A DNA stretch of 51,376 nucleotides from Helicobacter labetoulli. GTDB taxonomy: Bacteria > Campylobacterota > Campylobacteria > Campylobacterales > Helicobacteraceae. Position 1 is the stretch's first letter, and each line of letters starts with the position of its first letter. The stretch spans positions 21,398 to 72,773 of the forward strand of contig NZ_QXJF01000014.1 of NCBI RefSeq assembly GCF_003670275.1, read 5' to 3'. Below, piece by piece: positions 18,419 to 27,270 of the stretch. The notes under the pieces are model-generated. The model did not search any database. It was not told the DNA's origin and saw nothing but the letters and a program-made list of their open reading frames with translations. Made by a program: the position numbers and the translations under genes.

Positions 18419-18958
18419 ATGAAGATTCTTGTCCTTGGCATTGGCAATATTCTTTTTGGCGATGAGGGCATTGGGGTGCATTTATCCAATCTCTTAAAGC
18501 TAAACTATCGCTTCAGTGGAGAAAATGAAGTGGATTTTGTAGATGGTGGGACACTTGCTTCTATGCTTATTCCCCTTATTACTTCTTATGACAAAGTGCT
18601 TATCCTTGATTGCGTGAGTGTTAAAGATGCTCAAATAGGTGATGTGTATTATTTTGATTTTGATAATGTCCCACAAATCGTCACTTGGGCAGGGAGTGCC
18701 CACGAAGTAGAAATGCTCCAAACACTTAGAATGACAGCTATTTATGGTGATTTACCACCGGTTAAAATCATTGGCATTATCCCAGAAGTCATTGGCGAAG
18801 ACACGGCATTCACCCTTTCATCTGCTGTTAAAAATGGAGCAAAAACAATGGAGCAGCTCGCCCTAGACTTTTTAGCAGAAAATGGAATAACTGCTCATAA
18901 AAAAGACAATAGAGATCTGCAAGATGTCGCAAATGGCTCATTTAGAGGCTATGAATGA
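18419..18958 (+). CDS. hydD: Hydrogenase maturation protease
   Basis: The 179-residue product begins MKILVLGIGNILFGDEGIG, the signature of HyaD/HybD-type endopeptidases, whose Asp/Glu and a later His (SAHEVEMLQ) bind nickel in the precursor. It clips the C-terminal tail of HydB once the NiFe site is assembled. It follows hydC by 6 bp and overlaps hydE by ATGA, so the two are translationally coupled. Confidence 0.95.
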   Translation: MKILVLGIGNILFGDEGIGVHLSNLLKLNYRFSGENEVDFVDGGTLASMLIPLITSYDKVLILDCVSVKDAQIGDVYYFDFDNVPQIVTWAGSAHEVEMLQTLRMTAIYGDLPPVKIIGIIPEVIGEDTAFTLSSAVKNGAKTMEQLALDFLAENGITAHKKDNRDLQDVANGSFRGYE

Positions 18959-20763
18959 TTTATGACTTTAGATTCTTAAATACAAGTCAAGATGCGGATT
19001 TTTTTCTCTATCTTCTTGCCTCACAAGCTAAAAACCTAAACCTAGAGGCATTTTTCTACACGCAAGATTCACACACGCATTGCATTATCCCAGACCTATC
19101 AGCTATTATAGAATCTTACCCACAAAGCCAAGCCCCACAAGATAGCCAAGATTCTACACAATCAACACCCACGCAGACAACCCAAACGCCCTATGCTTTC
19201 ACACTTTATCACAACTCACAAAATATTATAGATTCTCAAAAAATATTGCAATTTGCCAACGACATCTCACTTTCCCTCCCGCTCTCACTCTATTTTGCTT
19301 TTGAAGAGATTGTTCCGCTCTCTCCAAATCAAGCATTTTTTGACAAGCTCTCTTTGCAAGAATGCCCTACATCTAGCCAGAATCTAAGTGAAATTCTATC
19401 TCTTGCTTTGCTTACACTACTCCCCTGCTCCACACTTTTTAGCTCTCATCAAATTATCGCTCTTTTTAACACACCAAAAACCTATTATTACACCCCTATG
19501 CAAACAAGTCAGATTCTTAATCCCAAAAGCGATGGTTTTGCGTTTTTAAACCCTCCACTATCCATCGCTCATAAGCCCCTTGCTACACAAAATAAGGAAT
19601 ACTTTTTACAAATTGTTCGCTCCCTTAAAGACAATCAGCAAGTCCCTTTTCACACACAACGCGGCATTGTTTTACTCTCCCTTACCCCAACGCCAAGCAC
19701 CCACACAACCCTTGCTTGTGATATTGCCTCGCTTAAAACCTACTTCCGCATACATAAGGGACAAATTGATGTTCTTGCAAGTTTTGAAAAGCCCCTAACC
19801 CACCTTGTGCCAAAGGAAGTTTTTGAAAAACATTTTCCGCTCAATGCCACGGGGCTAGTTAAAGTTGGACTACCTTATGATATGCCTTTAGCCATCATCG
19901 GGGCTTTACTCTTACAAGATGATATAGGGTATTTTTTTCTCTCCACACCAAGCCAAGATTCTCCATCACCATTTGATTTTTGCCACTCCCCTGTTCCAAA
20001 AGAGCAGATTCTTACCATCTCACAGAGCGGAATCTTCCTTGACAATCACATTGCCACATCACATACGCTCACTTCTCTTATACAGGAGCATATCACAGAT
20101 TTAACCCAAAGACATTTAGTCATCTACCTTAGCTCACGGCATAAAAGTGCTTTTCTCGTGTATGAAGAGAAACCAAAAGTCCTGCTTGATATCCACTTTG
20201 AGAGTAACCCAAAGCTTATTTTGCAAAACATTGCCACATCTTACAAAGGCGGGGCGGAGCTTATTAAAAACTTCACTTCACGCTTTCCACACCTTGCAGA
20301 ATCCATAAACGCCCTGCCAGATTTAGAACAGCCAAAAGATAATCTTATTGATATATTTGATAGTGCGGCTTTTACTCTAGGCTTTAACACAAATGGAGTG
20401 AGCGATAAAAATGCTATTTTTTATCGTGCATATCGCTTTGTGCGTGAGCGGGGTCCTCGCATTGATTACACACTTTTACGAGAGGACAATGCACTAAGCC
20501 TTGATTATCATCGCATTATCCGCTCAAGCCTAAGTTTCAAATGTGCGGATATGGAAGATGAGATTTTAAGCTATGGTATCTTAGATTCTCTAAGTGAGTT
20601 TGTTGCCACACTTGTGCGAGATACAAAAACTAATTTGCAAATTAAAAAAGTCTTGCTCCTTGGAGATATGCTAAGCAATAGCATTTTCCTTGATAGAATC
20701 TTAGGCTATTTACCAAAAGACATTCATCTTATTTTGCCAAAAGATGGACTGCTTGATTACTAG
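18955..20763 (+). CDS. hydE: HydE, hydrogenase accessory protein
   Basis: This 602-residue protein is the last gene of the hydABCDE operon and corresponds by position to H. pylori HydE (HP0635), needed for hydrogenase activity by an unclear role. The C-terminal third (FVRERGPRIDYTLL, SLDYHRIIRSSLSFK, KKVLLLGDMLSNSIFLDRI) is reminiscent of the HypF/Kae1-like carbamoyltransferase fold, which is an inference from pattern alone. The N-terminal part is Ser/Thr/Gln-rich and AT/C-biased, with low-complexity linkers such as SQDSTQSTPTQTTQT. It lacks membrane helices. Start ATG overlaps the hydD stop. Confidence 0.85.
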   Translation: MIYDFRFLNTSQDADFFLYLLASQAKNLNLEAFFYTQDSHTHCIIPDLSAIIESYPQSQAPQDSQDSTQSTPTQTTQTPYAFTLYHNSQNIIDSQKILQFANDISLSLPLSLYFAFEEIVPLSPNQAFFDKLSLQECPTSSQNLSEILSLALLTLLPCSTLFSSHQIIALFNTPKTYYYTPMQTSQILNPKSDGFAFLNPPLSIAHKPLATQNKEYFLQIVRSLKDNQQVPFHTQRGIVLLSLTPTPSTHTTLACDIASLKTYFRIHKGQIDVLASFEKPLTHLVPKEVFEKHFPLNATGLVKVGLPYDMPLAIIGALLLQDDIGYFFLSTPSQDSPSPFDFCHSPVPKEQILTISQSGIFLDNHIATSHTLTSLIQEHITDLTQRHLVIYLSSRHKSAFLVYEEKPKVLLDIHFESNPKLILQNIATSYKGGAELIKNFTSRFPHLAESINALPDLEQPKDNLIDIFDSAAFTLGFNTNGVSDKNAIFYRAYRFVRERGPRIDYTLLREDNALSLDYHRIIRSSLSFKCADMEDEILSYGILDSLSEFVATLVRDTKTNLQIKKVLLLGDMLSNSIFLDRILGYLPKDIHLILPKDGLLDY

Positions 20764-20781
20764 TAAGTTACTCAAAAAAGC

Positions 20782-20787
20782 TATAAT
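20782..20787 (+). promoter_or_regulatory. -10 box for the lipoprotein gene at 20829
   Basis: AAAAAAGCTATAAT lies just after the hydE stop and 41 bases before the next start codon, so the lipoprotein gene is probably transcribed separately from the hydrogenase operon. Confidence 0.5.
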
Positions 20788-20828
20788 CGACAGCGTTTCA
20801 CACCCACTTTTTTATACAGGGAGAGTTT

Positions 20829-21596
20829 ATGAGATTTCAGCCTTTTGCCATAGCAACACTTAGTTTTGGGCTAGTTTTTTTTACCGCGTGCAGTGATGAT
20901 TCTATAAATCTTGCTACAAATGAATGCCCTAGTCATTCTCTATGTATTTACAAAAATATATCCTTTTCCCAACCCATTATGCCTGATGTATATAAAGCGA
21001 GTATCCGCATTACTGAAAGTGATAGTTTGCGTAAGGGCGGCGAGATAGAATCTAATGCTAAAAAAGAGATAGCCAACACTCTTAATGATATTTTGAATCT
21101 CAATAAGGAAAAGGGATTGTGCGAGGGCGGCAACTATGATTTGCGTCCAAATATTCAATACAAAGACGGGGCAGCAAGAGACACCGTTGGCTATACGCTA
21201 AGCTTTAGCCTAGAGTGTGATGTCCCAAGTGAGCAAAAAAAAGATTATGATAACCTTATCGCCACTATTGATAAGAAAATCAATAAAAATAAATTCCTAA
21301 GTTTCCTTGCACCAAATGTTACCATAATTGCCACTCCTGAAGCGTGGCAACACACACAAGATAAAGCATTTAATGGGGCTTTGAATCTTGCCAAAGATGC
21401 CCAAAAAGAGCTAAGCGAGATTCTAGATAAAAAATGTATGTTAGCAGGGGCTGATGGCGTGAATAACGCTATTGCACCGCGTGAGTTTGCCAAACTCAGC
21501 AATATGAGTGCATCAGCAGACATAAGCTGGGAGCTTCCCGCACCAAAGGAACAGGAAGTAAGCACTAAGATACAAGTTAAATATATTTGTAAATAA
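20829..21596 (+). CDS. Putative lipoprotein, possibly SIMPL (DUF541)-like
   Basis: The 255-residue protein has a hydrophobic leader (FAIATLSFGLVFF) and a lipobox FTAC, so it should be lipidated at about Cys21. The remainder shows the sort of pattern found in SIMPL-domain proteins: an early strand (PDVYKASIRITESDS), a long helix (AKKEIANTLNDILNLN), then strands around PNIQYKDG and GYTLSFSLEC, and a late ATPEAWQHTQDKAF helix. The similarity is weak, so the domain call is tentative. The protein would sit in the periplasm or outer membrane. Six cysteines besides the lipidated one suggest disulfides. Ribosome site GGGAG. Confidence 0.6.
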   Translation: MRFQPFAIATLSFGLVFFTACSDDSINLATNECPSHSLCIYKNISFSQPIMPDVYKASIRITESDSLRKGGEIESNAKKEIANTLNDILNLNKEKGLCEGGNYDLRPNIQYKDGAARDTVGYTLSFSLECDVPSEQKKDYDNLIATIDKKINKNKFLSFLAPNVTIIATPEAWQHTQDKAFNGALNLAKDAQKELSEILDKKCMLAGADGVNNAIAPREFAKLSNMSASADISWELPAPKEQEVSTKIQVKYICK

Positions 21597-21606
21597 AGGA
21601 TTTTCT

Positions 21607-22758
21607 ATGCAAAGTAGCTTTGATACAACACTAATTCACGCAGGCGCGACCACAGACCCACGCACAGGGGCGGTAAATACGCCCATTTACCAAACTTCCA
21701 CTTACGCACAAGATGAGCTAGGCAAACACAAAGGCTATGAATACTCTCGCACCAAAAACCCCACAAGAGATGGGATTGAGAGCCTTATTGCTGAATGCGA
21801 GGGCGGGAAATATGGCTTTGCCTTTGCCTCTGGTATGGCAGCCCTTGGCACGATTTTGAGCCTATTTAAAAGCGGAGATTGCCTTATCATCTCACAAAAT
21901 GTCTATGGTGGGACTTTTAGAATCTTAGATAAAGTCTTTAACAACTTTGGCATCGTGTATAAAATCGTGGATACAAGGGATTTAGACGCACTCAATTCCG
22001 CCCTCACCCCTGAAGTCAAAGCCGTGCTGATAGAAAGCCCAGCAAACCCACTTCTAAGCGTTACACCTTTGGCAAAAGTCGCTGAAATTTGTAGAAAAAA
22101 AGGCGTGTTAAGTATCGTGGATAATACCTTTATGACACCCTATTTACAGCAGCCCTTAAAGCTTGGCATTGACATTGTGGTGCATTCAGCAACAAAATAT
22201 CTTGGCGGACATAGCGACCTTGTAGCCGGGCTTGTGGTGGTAGATGATGAGAGCTTGGCTGAACGCATAGGATTCTTGCAAAATAGCATAGGTGGAGTGC
22301 TTGCGCCATTTGATAGCTTTTTGCTTATCCGCGGTATGAAAACGCTAGGCTTACGAATGCAGCGACATTGTGAAAACGCACTCTTTCTAGCAGAAGCCCT
22401 AAGCGAACACAAAGCAGTGGAAAAGGTGTATTACCCGGGGCTAAAAGGCGATAGTGAATATGAAGCCCAAAGCTCTCAAGCACGCGGTGGTGGGGGAATG
22501 CTAAGCTTTATCCTAAAGCCAGAGTATGATTATAGAATCTTTTTTAAATCCACGCGTATTATCGTTTTAGCTGAAAGTTTGGGGGGCGTGGAGAGCTTAC
22601 TCTGCCACCCTGCGAGTATGACACACGCCTCTATCCCCAAAGATCTGCGTGAATCTATGGGGATAGCTGAAAATCTTATCCGCCTATCTGTGGGTATTGA
22701 GTATAAAAAAGATTTGCTAGAAGACTTATGCCAAGCGATTGATAAAAGTCGTGCGTAA
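21607..22758 (+). CDS. mccB: PLP-dependent cystathionine gamma-lyase/synthase (MccB/MetB)
   Basis: The 383-residue enzyme is a Cys/Met-metabolism PLP protein. YEYSRTKNPTRDGIE binds the PLP phosphate of the partner subunit, FASGMAALGT stacks on the cofactor, and SATKYLGGHSDLVAG holds the Schiff-base lysine (near residue 196). In H. pylori the equivalent gene is next to the cysK-like gene and the pair converts homocysteine to cysteine (reverse transsulfuration). Here the partner lies 3 kb away at 25807, separated by restriction-modification remnants. The alternative activity, cystathionine gamma-synthase, cannot be excluded from sequence. Confidence 0.9.
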   Translation: MQSSFDTTLIHAGATTDPRTGAVNTPIYQTSTYAQDELGKHKGYEYSRTKNPTRDGIESLIAECEGGKYGFAFASGMAALGTILSLFKSGDCLIISQNVYGGTFRILDKVFNNFGIVYKIVDTRDLDALNSALTPEVKAVLIESPANPLLSVTPLAKVAEICRKKGVLSIVDNTFMTPYLQQPLKLGIDIVVHSATKYLGGHSDLVAGLVVVDDESLAERIGFLQNSIGGVLAPFDSFLLIRGMKTLGLRMQRHCENALFLAEALSEHKAVEKVYYPGLKGDSEYEAQSSQARGGGGMLSFILKPEYDYRIFFKSTRIIVLAESLGGVESLLCHPASMTHASIPKDLRESMGIAENLIRLSVGIEYKKDLLEDLCQAIDKSRA

Positions 22759-22833
22759 AATCTAGTCTCATAGGCTATATTGAGCCTTATCTATTGAGAT
22801 TCTAGCCACTTGCTTTTAGATTCTTTTTAGAAT

Positions 22834-23987
22834 CTACTTAGCACTCTTTGCCCTATTACACTTTACGCACAGCATTTGACAATTTTCTCTCTCTGTTTTT
22901 CCGCCTTTGCTCCAAGGGATTATGTGGTCTGCTTCCATTTGCTCTAGCTCTAGCTTTTGCTTCTCGTGCGGGCATTTCACGCCTTTTATATGCTCATCAC
23001 TATTGGCACACACGCCCTTTTGATACTATCACTAAACGCCCTTAAGCTTAAATGCTTCTCATCGCCACTTAGCACATATTCATAAACACCTTTTTTACTC
23101 GTTATCTCATCATCTTGCATAAGCTTGGCAATTGTAGATTCTAACTCTTTAGCGTCCAAGTCTTTGTCTTTGTAAAGATTGTAGAAAAATCCCCATTCAA
23201 CCCCTTTCATCTCTTTGCGATATGTTGGGAATTTCATCTCCACCCAGTCTATCACGCTTGAAAAATACCCCCACAGCTCATCGGCATTTTTAGAATCTTT
23301 AGCGTGTTTTGCCATATACTCACAAATCTTTTCATCTCTCTTAGAATCCACTATCCAAGCAATCGCAGTCTCTAAAAATTCTTGCCGCAATGCACTGCCT
23401 TTTAGATATTTAGCTCCCTTTAGCACTGCCAAGCCCTTTTCCTTAGAAAATCTAAGCTTTGCATCGCTTAGCCACTCACTCGCATATACTGCGTTTCTTA
23501 GCTCTTGATTTGTGAGTGTCTCTCCTGCGATATTGATAGTCTTAAACCACTCTAGCTTCTCGCTCTCACTCCCTTGACATACATACACATCAAGCTTGTA
23601 GTCTAAAAATTTTTCTTTCATATCATCTGGCAAGTTGTGAAAATACTGCGAGCTACCTTTCCACAGCACAGAAAAGCTCCCTTTCACATACTCGCATATA
23701 CTTATAGTCCTTTGCTGTCCATCTAGCACTTCATATTCACACTCCGCACTAAAATCTTCATTTTTAACCCAATACATTATATTAAGCGGAAAGCCCTTTA
23801 GTATCGTATCTATCACAGCATTTCTTTGGGCTTCTTTATACACAAACTCCCTTTGATATTTAGGGCGGATATTAAGCCTTGCTACTCCGCTAGAATCTGC
23901 ATAGGCGACGACTTGCCCACTTTCTTCATCTCTTGTATAGCCCCTTGCTAGCTCTTTTATGCTCATTTCTGTTTTGTCTATTTGCAT
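22834..23987 (-). pseudogene. DUF262-HNH nuclease gene with a frameshift before the HNH domain
   Basis: The first 320 residues (start 23987) form a DUF262 domain: IRPKYQREFVYKEAQRNAVID and the signature YEVLDGQQRTISI near residue 87, which is related to ParB/GmrSD-type nucleases. The frame as written stops at 22986 after SIKRACVPIVMSI. Another frame directly after encodes a complete HNH module, including KCPHEKQ, EQMEADHIIPWSKGG and ENCQMLCVKCNRAKSAK, ending at the TAG at 22834. The join region AAAAGGGCGTGTGTGCC fits a small deletion between short repeats, since intact homologues usually have about eight more residues there. The enzyme therefore has lost its nuclease part. It probably belonged with the EcoRI-type methylase upstream. 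Confidence 0.8.
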
Positions 23988-24115
23988 TGTTGCTCCTTTG
24001 ATTGAGTTTGGCTTATTATGATTTGCTTACCTTTTTCATTTGTCATATTTAGTCCTTTTTATGTATTTGTTTAAGCCCTTTTTTGTCATACCCTTTTTTT
24101 ATTTGCTTCTCTTTT

Positions 24116-24191
24116 GTCATACTGAGCCTTTAGGCGAAGTATCTACACTACTACACGCTCAACAGAGATATTTCGCTACGCTCAATATGAC
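24116..24191. repeat. REP-like palindromic element
   Basis: The arms GTCATACTGAGC...GCGAAGTATCT (24116-24144) and AGATATTTCGC...GCTCAATATGAC (24164-24191) are imperfect reverse complements of about 28 bases around a 19-base loop. Partial words (TTGATATGACAA, TGTCATATT) recur nearby at 24203-24214 and 24042-24050. Such elements are usually dispersed in many copies. It fills most of the 239-base gap between the two broken restriction-modification genes. Confidence 0.6.
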
Positions 24192-24226
24192 AAGAAAAAA
24201 CGCTTGATATGACAATAAGAGACAAG

Positions 24227-25629
24227 TTAAGTCTGCATTTTCTCTTGCTCGGCTTTGCGTAAGGTTTCTACTTCGGCGATTTTGCGGATTAGGATTCTGG
24301 CGTAAATGCTAGAATAAAGCTCCCCACTTTCACAATCCTTAAAAGCTGGAGTTTTGTCAGTGCTTGGGTCAAACTTTCTATAAAGTGTGCCTTTAGCATT
24401 AAAAGTAAATTTTCCCGTGCTATTGCCAAACTTATCCAAAACTTCCATTTTTTTATTGCAAGTAAAATCTACCGAACCAACTATACCTAAAGCCACTATC
24501 TCAAACTGCTTAGGATTATGTTTGTCTAAGAAAGTTATCGGCACGCCCATAATGCCATCATAATCTAGTGGAATCTCAATAGTTTTATCCACATTGATAG
24601 CATCATAATTATCATATTTAGGGTATTTTTCAGGGGTTTTAGCAAAACTAGCGATAGTTTCTAAAATCTCATTGCGTTTTTTGTGTGTTAAATTTGTTAC
24701 CCAAGTAACTCCTGAAACTCGTATCATTCCTTCTCTATGATCTGAGGCTGTTGCATAATCTTCATAATGATAATTTATAAAATGCCCAGCTCCACCTTTA
24801 AATCCATATCCCAACCACAACTTTTTATCTTTAATAAGAGAAAAGACTTCTTTGTAGGTAATACAGTTTTGATGTGCTACTATCAAAAACTTCTTATCAT
24901 ACTTCACAAGCTGTGCGACATACTCACGGAAGAGTGAAAAGGGCGGATTTGTTACCACAATATCGGCGAGTTTAAGCAGCTCTATGCAGTCTTTGCTCCT
25001 AAAATCCCCCGCATTATTTAGCCCTTCATCTTCGCTTATCTCAAAAAGTTTTGGGTGCTTGGGGGATTTCTTGATTTTGTTTTGTGTGGATTCTTTGGGC
25101 AGTCCAGATTCTAGCTCGGCTCTAAAATTTTCAAAAAGCTTATGTTTGTTTTTATCAAAGGCTTCTAGTGTTTCTTGTGATTGTGTTTGGCTATTAGAGA
25201 GAGAGTAGCTTCCACTTCTTTTAATGGGTGCATTTGTGATAAAGCCTTATCCACATCTTCTATGGAGTGCTTTTGTGGGTTTATTAGCTCATCTTTTATC
25301 ACATCATCTCTGTGGATTTTTATCGCATAGGCACTCTTAGGGGAATCTTCCGTGCTTACTTCTCTGTAATTTTGACTTTTATAGCAAGTGGTGATAAGAG
25401 CCTTTAAGTCAAGCCATTTGAAATTTTTGAAAAAGTATTCAAAAAAGGCACTTTGCAGTGGGTCATCGCAGTTGCAATACACGATTTTATCTTTAAAATG
25501 CTCCTTGTAGTGCTTTAGCTCATTTTCTATATCGCTAAGTTGCGTGTAGAACTCATCTTTTTTATACTTTTTTGCATCGTGCAAATTTGTGTTAGCGGTG
25601 GTGGTGTTTGCTACTTTTGTTTTTGCCAT
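24227..25629 (-). pseudogene. EcoRI-family N6-adenine DNA methyltransferase, frame broken at a CT repeat
   Basis: Two frames together give one protein similar along its whole length to M.EcoRI. The N-terminal part (25629 to 25165) has KSDEFYTQ-like KDEFYTQLSDIENEL and KIVYCNCDDPLQS. The C-terminal part has the catalytic motif DIVVTNPPFSLF (near 24958) and PKYDNYDAINVDKT, IPLDYDGIMGVPITFLDK. The frames meet in the sequence GCTA(CT)5AATAGCC on the coding strand. One CT unit fewer gives a single open frame through the linker (SNSQTQSQETLEAF). It should methylate an adenine in a GAATTC-like site, though specificity is not proven. It could be a phase-variable gene in the off state or a simple pseudogene. 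Confidence 0.85.
25196..25205 (-). repeat. Dinucleotide repeat (CT)5 in the methylase gene
   Basis: The plus strand reads (AG)5, which is (CT)5 on the coding strand, precisely at the point where the two methylase frames must be joined. (CT)4 or (CT)7 restores the frame. CT repeats control phase-variable genes in H. pylori, but five units is short for such a switch. Confidence 0.7.
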
Positions 25630-25806
25630 TGTGTAACCTTGATAGTTTTGTTTGCGTGCATTGCGTAAGAGCGGATTCTATCTTTTTTGTTTTAAATTTT
25701 GCTTTATCTTATAGTAAAGTTGCATTGCTATTTATCATACAATTAAAAACCTTTTTTACTATTTTTAAAAATTTTCAAAGATGTATATTTCAAGTAAGGA
25801 TATAGA

Positions 25807-27003
25807 ATGCTTTTTCACTCAAGCCTTGAACTTATCGGTAATACGCCACTTGTGGAGCTATCTCGCATAAAGATTCCAAATAACAATCGCATTTTTGCTA
25901 AATTAGAATCCTATAATCCCGCCGGGGGTGTGAAAGATAGAACAGCCCTGCATATTTTGCAAAAGGCACAAAAGCAAGGCAAGCTACAAAAAGATTCTGT
26001 GGTGATAGAAGCCACAGCGGGCAATACCGGGCTAGGCATAGCCTTTGTGTGCTTGCATTTTAATATCAAGGCGATTTTAGTCGTGCCGGATAAATTTTCC
26101 ATTGAAAAGCAGATTTTAATACGCTCTTTAGGGGCTGAAGTGATTAACACGCCAAAAGAGCTAGGTATGCAAGGGGCGATTGATAAAGCAAAGGAACTGC
26201 TAGATTCTACTCCACATTCTTTTAGTTTGTGCCAGTTTGAAAATCCGCTAAATCCTGAAGCACATTATCTTACTACTGCAAAAGAGATTTATGCGGATAT
26301 GCGTGGAGTGCGGGATACTAATATACGAGATTTTTTGGGGGATTTATCCACAACACACGCAACAAGCAATGACAAAAAAAGTAGCCAAATTGATTTGGCA
26401 GATGAATTTTGCGATGATTTTAAGGGTTATCAAGCGAAAAACAATCTCTCAAACACAGATTCTAGCAATTCTAAGATTGTGAGTGAAAAATGTGGGAGCT
26501 CAGGAAAATCACAAGGGAGTTTATTAGACATAAATGACCGCAGGGATTTTTCGCCGCTCCCGCATTTTTCACCACAAGCTGAATTGCCCAAAACGCCAAT
26601 TTTTGATTACTTTGTAGCAGGTGCTGGAAGTGGGGGCAGCTTTAGCGGCATAGCCAAATACTTAAAAGAGCAAGATTCTAGGATACAAGCTGTGCTATGT
26701 GATCCTATCGGCTCTGTGATTGGCGGAGGGGAAAAGGGCTGTGCCAATATTGAGGGCATTGGCAATAACTTTATCCCAAAAACTATGGATACAAGCCTTA
26801 TAGATATGGTGCAAAAAATTAGCGATGAGCAGGCGTATCAAGGGCTTAGAATCCTAGCCAAAGAAGAAGGGATTTTGTCTGGAATCTCATCTGGGGCGTG
26901 TTTGCAAGCGTGTTTAAAACTCGCCGAGCAGGTAGAAAACTCACTTATTGTAACGCTCTTTGCCGATGATTTAAGCAGATATTTGAGTAAGAGGATTGTG
27001 TGA
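25807..27003 (+). CDS. mccA: Cysteine synthase / O-acetylserine-dependent cystathionine beta-synthase-like enzyme
   Basis: The 398-residue PLP enzyme shows NPAGGVKDRTALHIL with the Schiff-base Lys near residue 42, EATAGNTGLGIAFV (phosphate-binding loop) and GAGSGGSFSGIAKYL. In H. pylori the equivalent gene next to metB/mccB makes cystathionine from homocysteine and O-acetylserine. About 95 low-complexity residues (roughly 165-260, rich in Asn/Ser/Asp, including SLLDINDRRDFS) are inserted between KEIYADMRG and KTPIFDYFVAG, where the family has a short loop. The tail is also unusual (LFADDLSRYLSKRIV in place of LPD-GERYLST). A ribosome site is TAAGGATATAG. Confidence 0.85.
   Translation: MLFHSSLELIGNTPLVELSRIKIPNNNRIFAKLESYNPAGGVKDRTALHILQKAQKQGKLQKDSVVIEATAGNTGLGIAFVCLHFNIKAILVVPDKFSIEKQILIRSLGAEVINTPKELGMQGAIDKAKELLDSTPHSFSLCQFENPLNPEAHYLTTAKEIYADMRGVRDTNIRDFLGDLSTTHATSNDKKSSQIDLADEFCDDFKGYQAKNNLSNTDSSNSKIVSEKCGSSGKSQGSLLDINDRRDFSPLPHFSPQAELPKTPIFDYFVAGAGSGGSFSGIAKYLKEQDSRIQAVLCDPIGSVIGGGEKGCANIEGIGNNFIPKTMDTSLIDMVQKISDEQAYQGLRILAKEEGILSGISSGACLQACLKLAEQVENSLIVTLFADDLSRYLSKRIV
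26513..26540 (+). repeat. 28-nt core of a putative coding repeat, copy B
   Basis: AAGGGAGTT, 11 bases, AATGACCG, as at 2064-2091, in the middle of the low-complexity insertion of the mccA-like gene. The encoded peptide GSLLDINDR matches GSYLRGNDR of the ligase insertion. Confidence 0.45.
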
Positions 27004-27044
27004 TTTTGTTTGCATAATGGTAAAAAAGGATTCTATAAGTTTGC

Positions 27045-27050
27045 TATAAT
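27045..27050 (+). promoter_or_regulatory. Extended -10 promoter of the methylase/HNH operon
   Basis: TTTGCTATAAT lies 56 bases before the first small ORF of the restriction-modification operon and matches the box at 45245-45255 exactly. Confidence 0.6.
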
Positions 27051-27105
27051 GGCGGATTTAATCTCAAAAAAAGAGTTACCAAAACCATCAAAATAAGAGT
27101 ATAAA

Positions 27106-27270
27106 ATGACTTTCGCACAAGAAAAAGATTTACAAAACGAAATTGCAAATAATCAAAACTTGCAAAGGGATATTTGCTCCGTGCTTGATATGGATTTTTA
27201 TCAAATAAAACACTTCAATGCTATTATTAAAACAATAATTTTTAAATACCTAATAGGGCTTCAACAATGA
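27106..27270 (+). CDS. 54-residue protein coupled to a DNA methyltransferase
   Basis: The ATG at 27106 opens a 54-codon frame (MTFAQEKDLQNEIA at the start, IIFKYLIGLQQ at the end) whose TGA overlaps the methyltransferase start as ATGA. It lies 56 bases after a good promoter. No classical helix-turn-helix for a controller protein is visible and no family is recognised; the N-terminal part is acidic and helical, the C-terminal part hydrophobic. A ribosome site is weak (AAGAGTATAAA). Tight coupling argues that it is translated and belongs to the restriction-modification operon, perhaps as a regulator or a fragment of a longer subunit. Confidence 0.55.
   Translation: MTFAQEKDLQNEIANNQNLQRDICSVLDMDFYQIKHFNAIIKTIIFKYLIGLQQ

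Noticed and set aside
22848-23045. Plus-strand ORF over the end of the DUF262 gene
   Set aside because: It is the reverse strand of the HNH module, which has clear HNH residues in the other direction.
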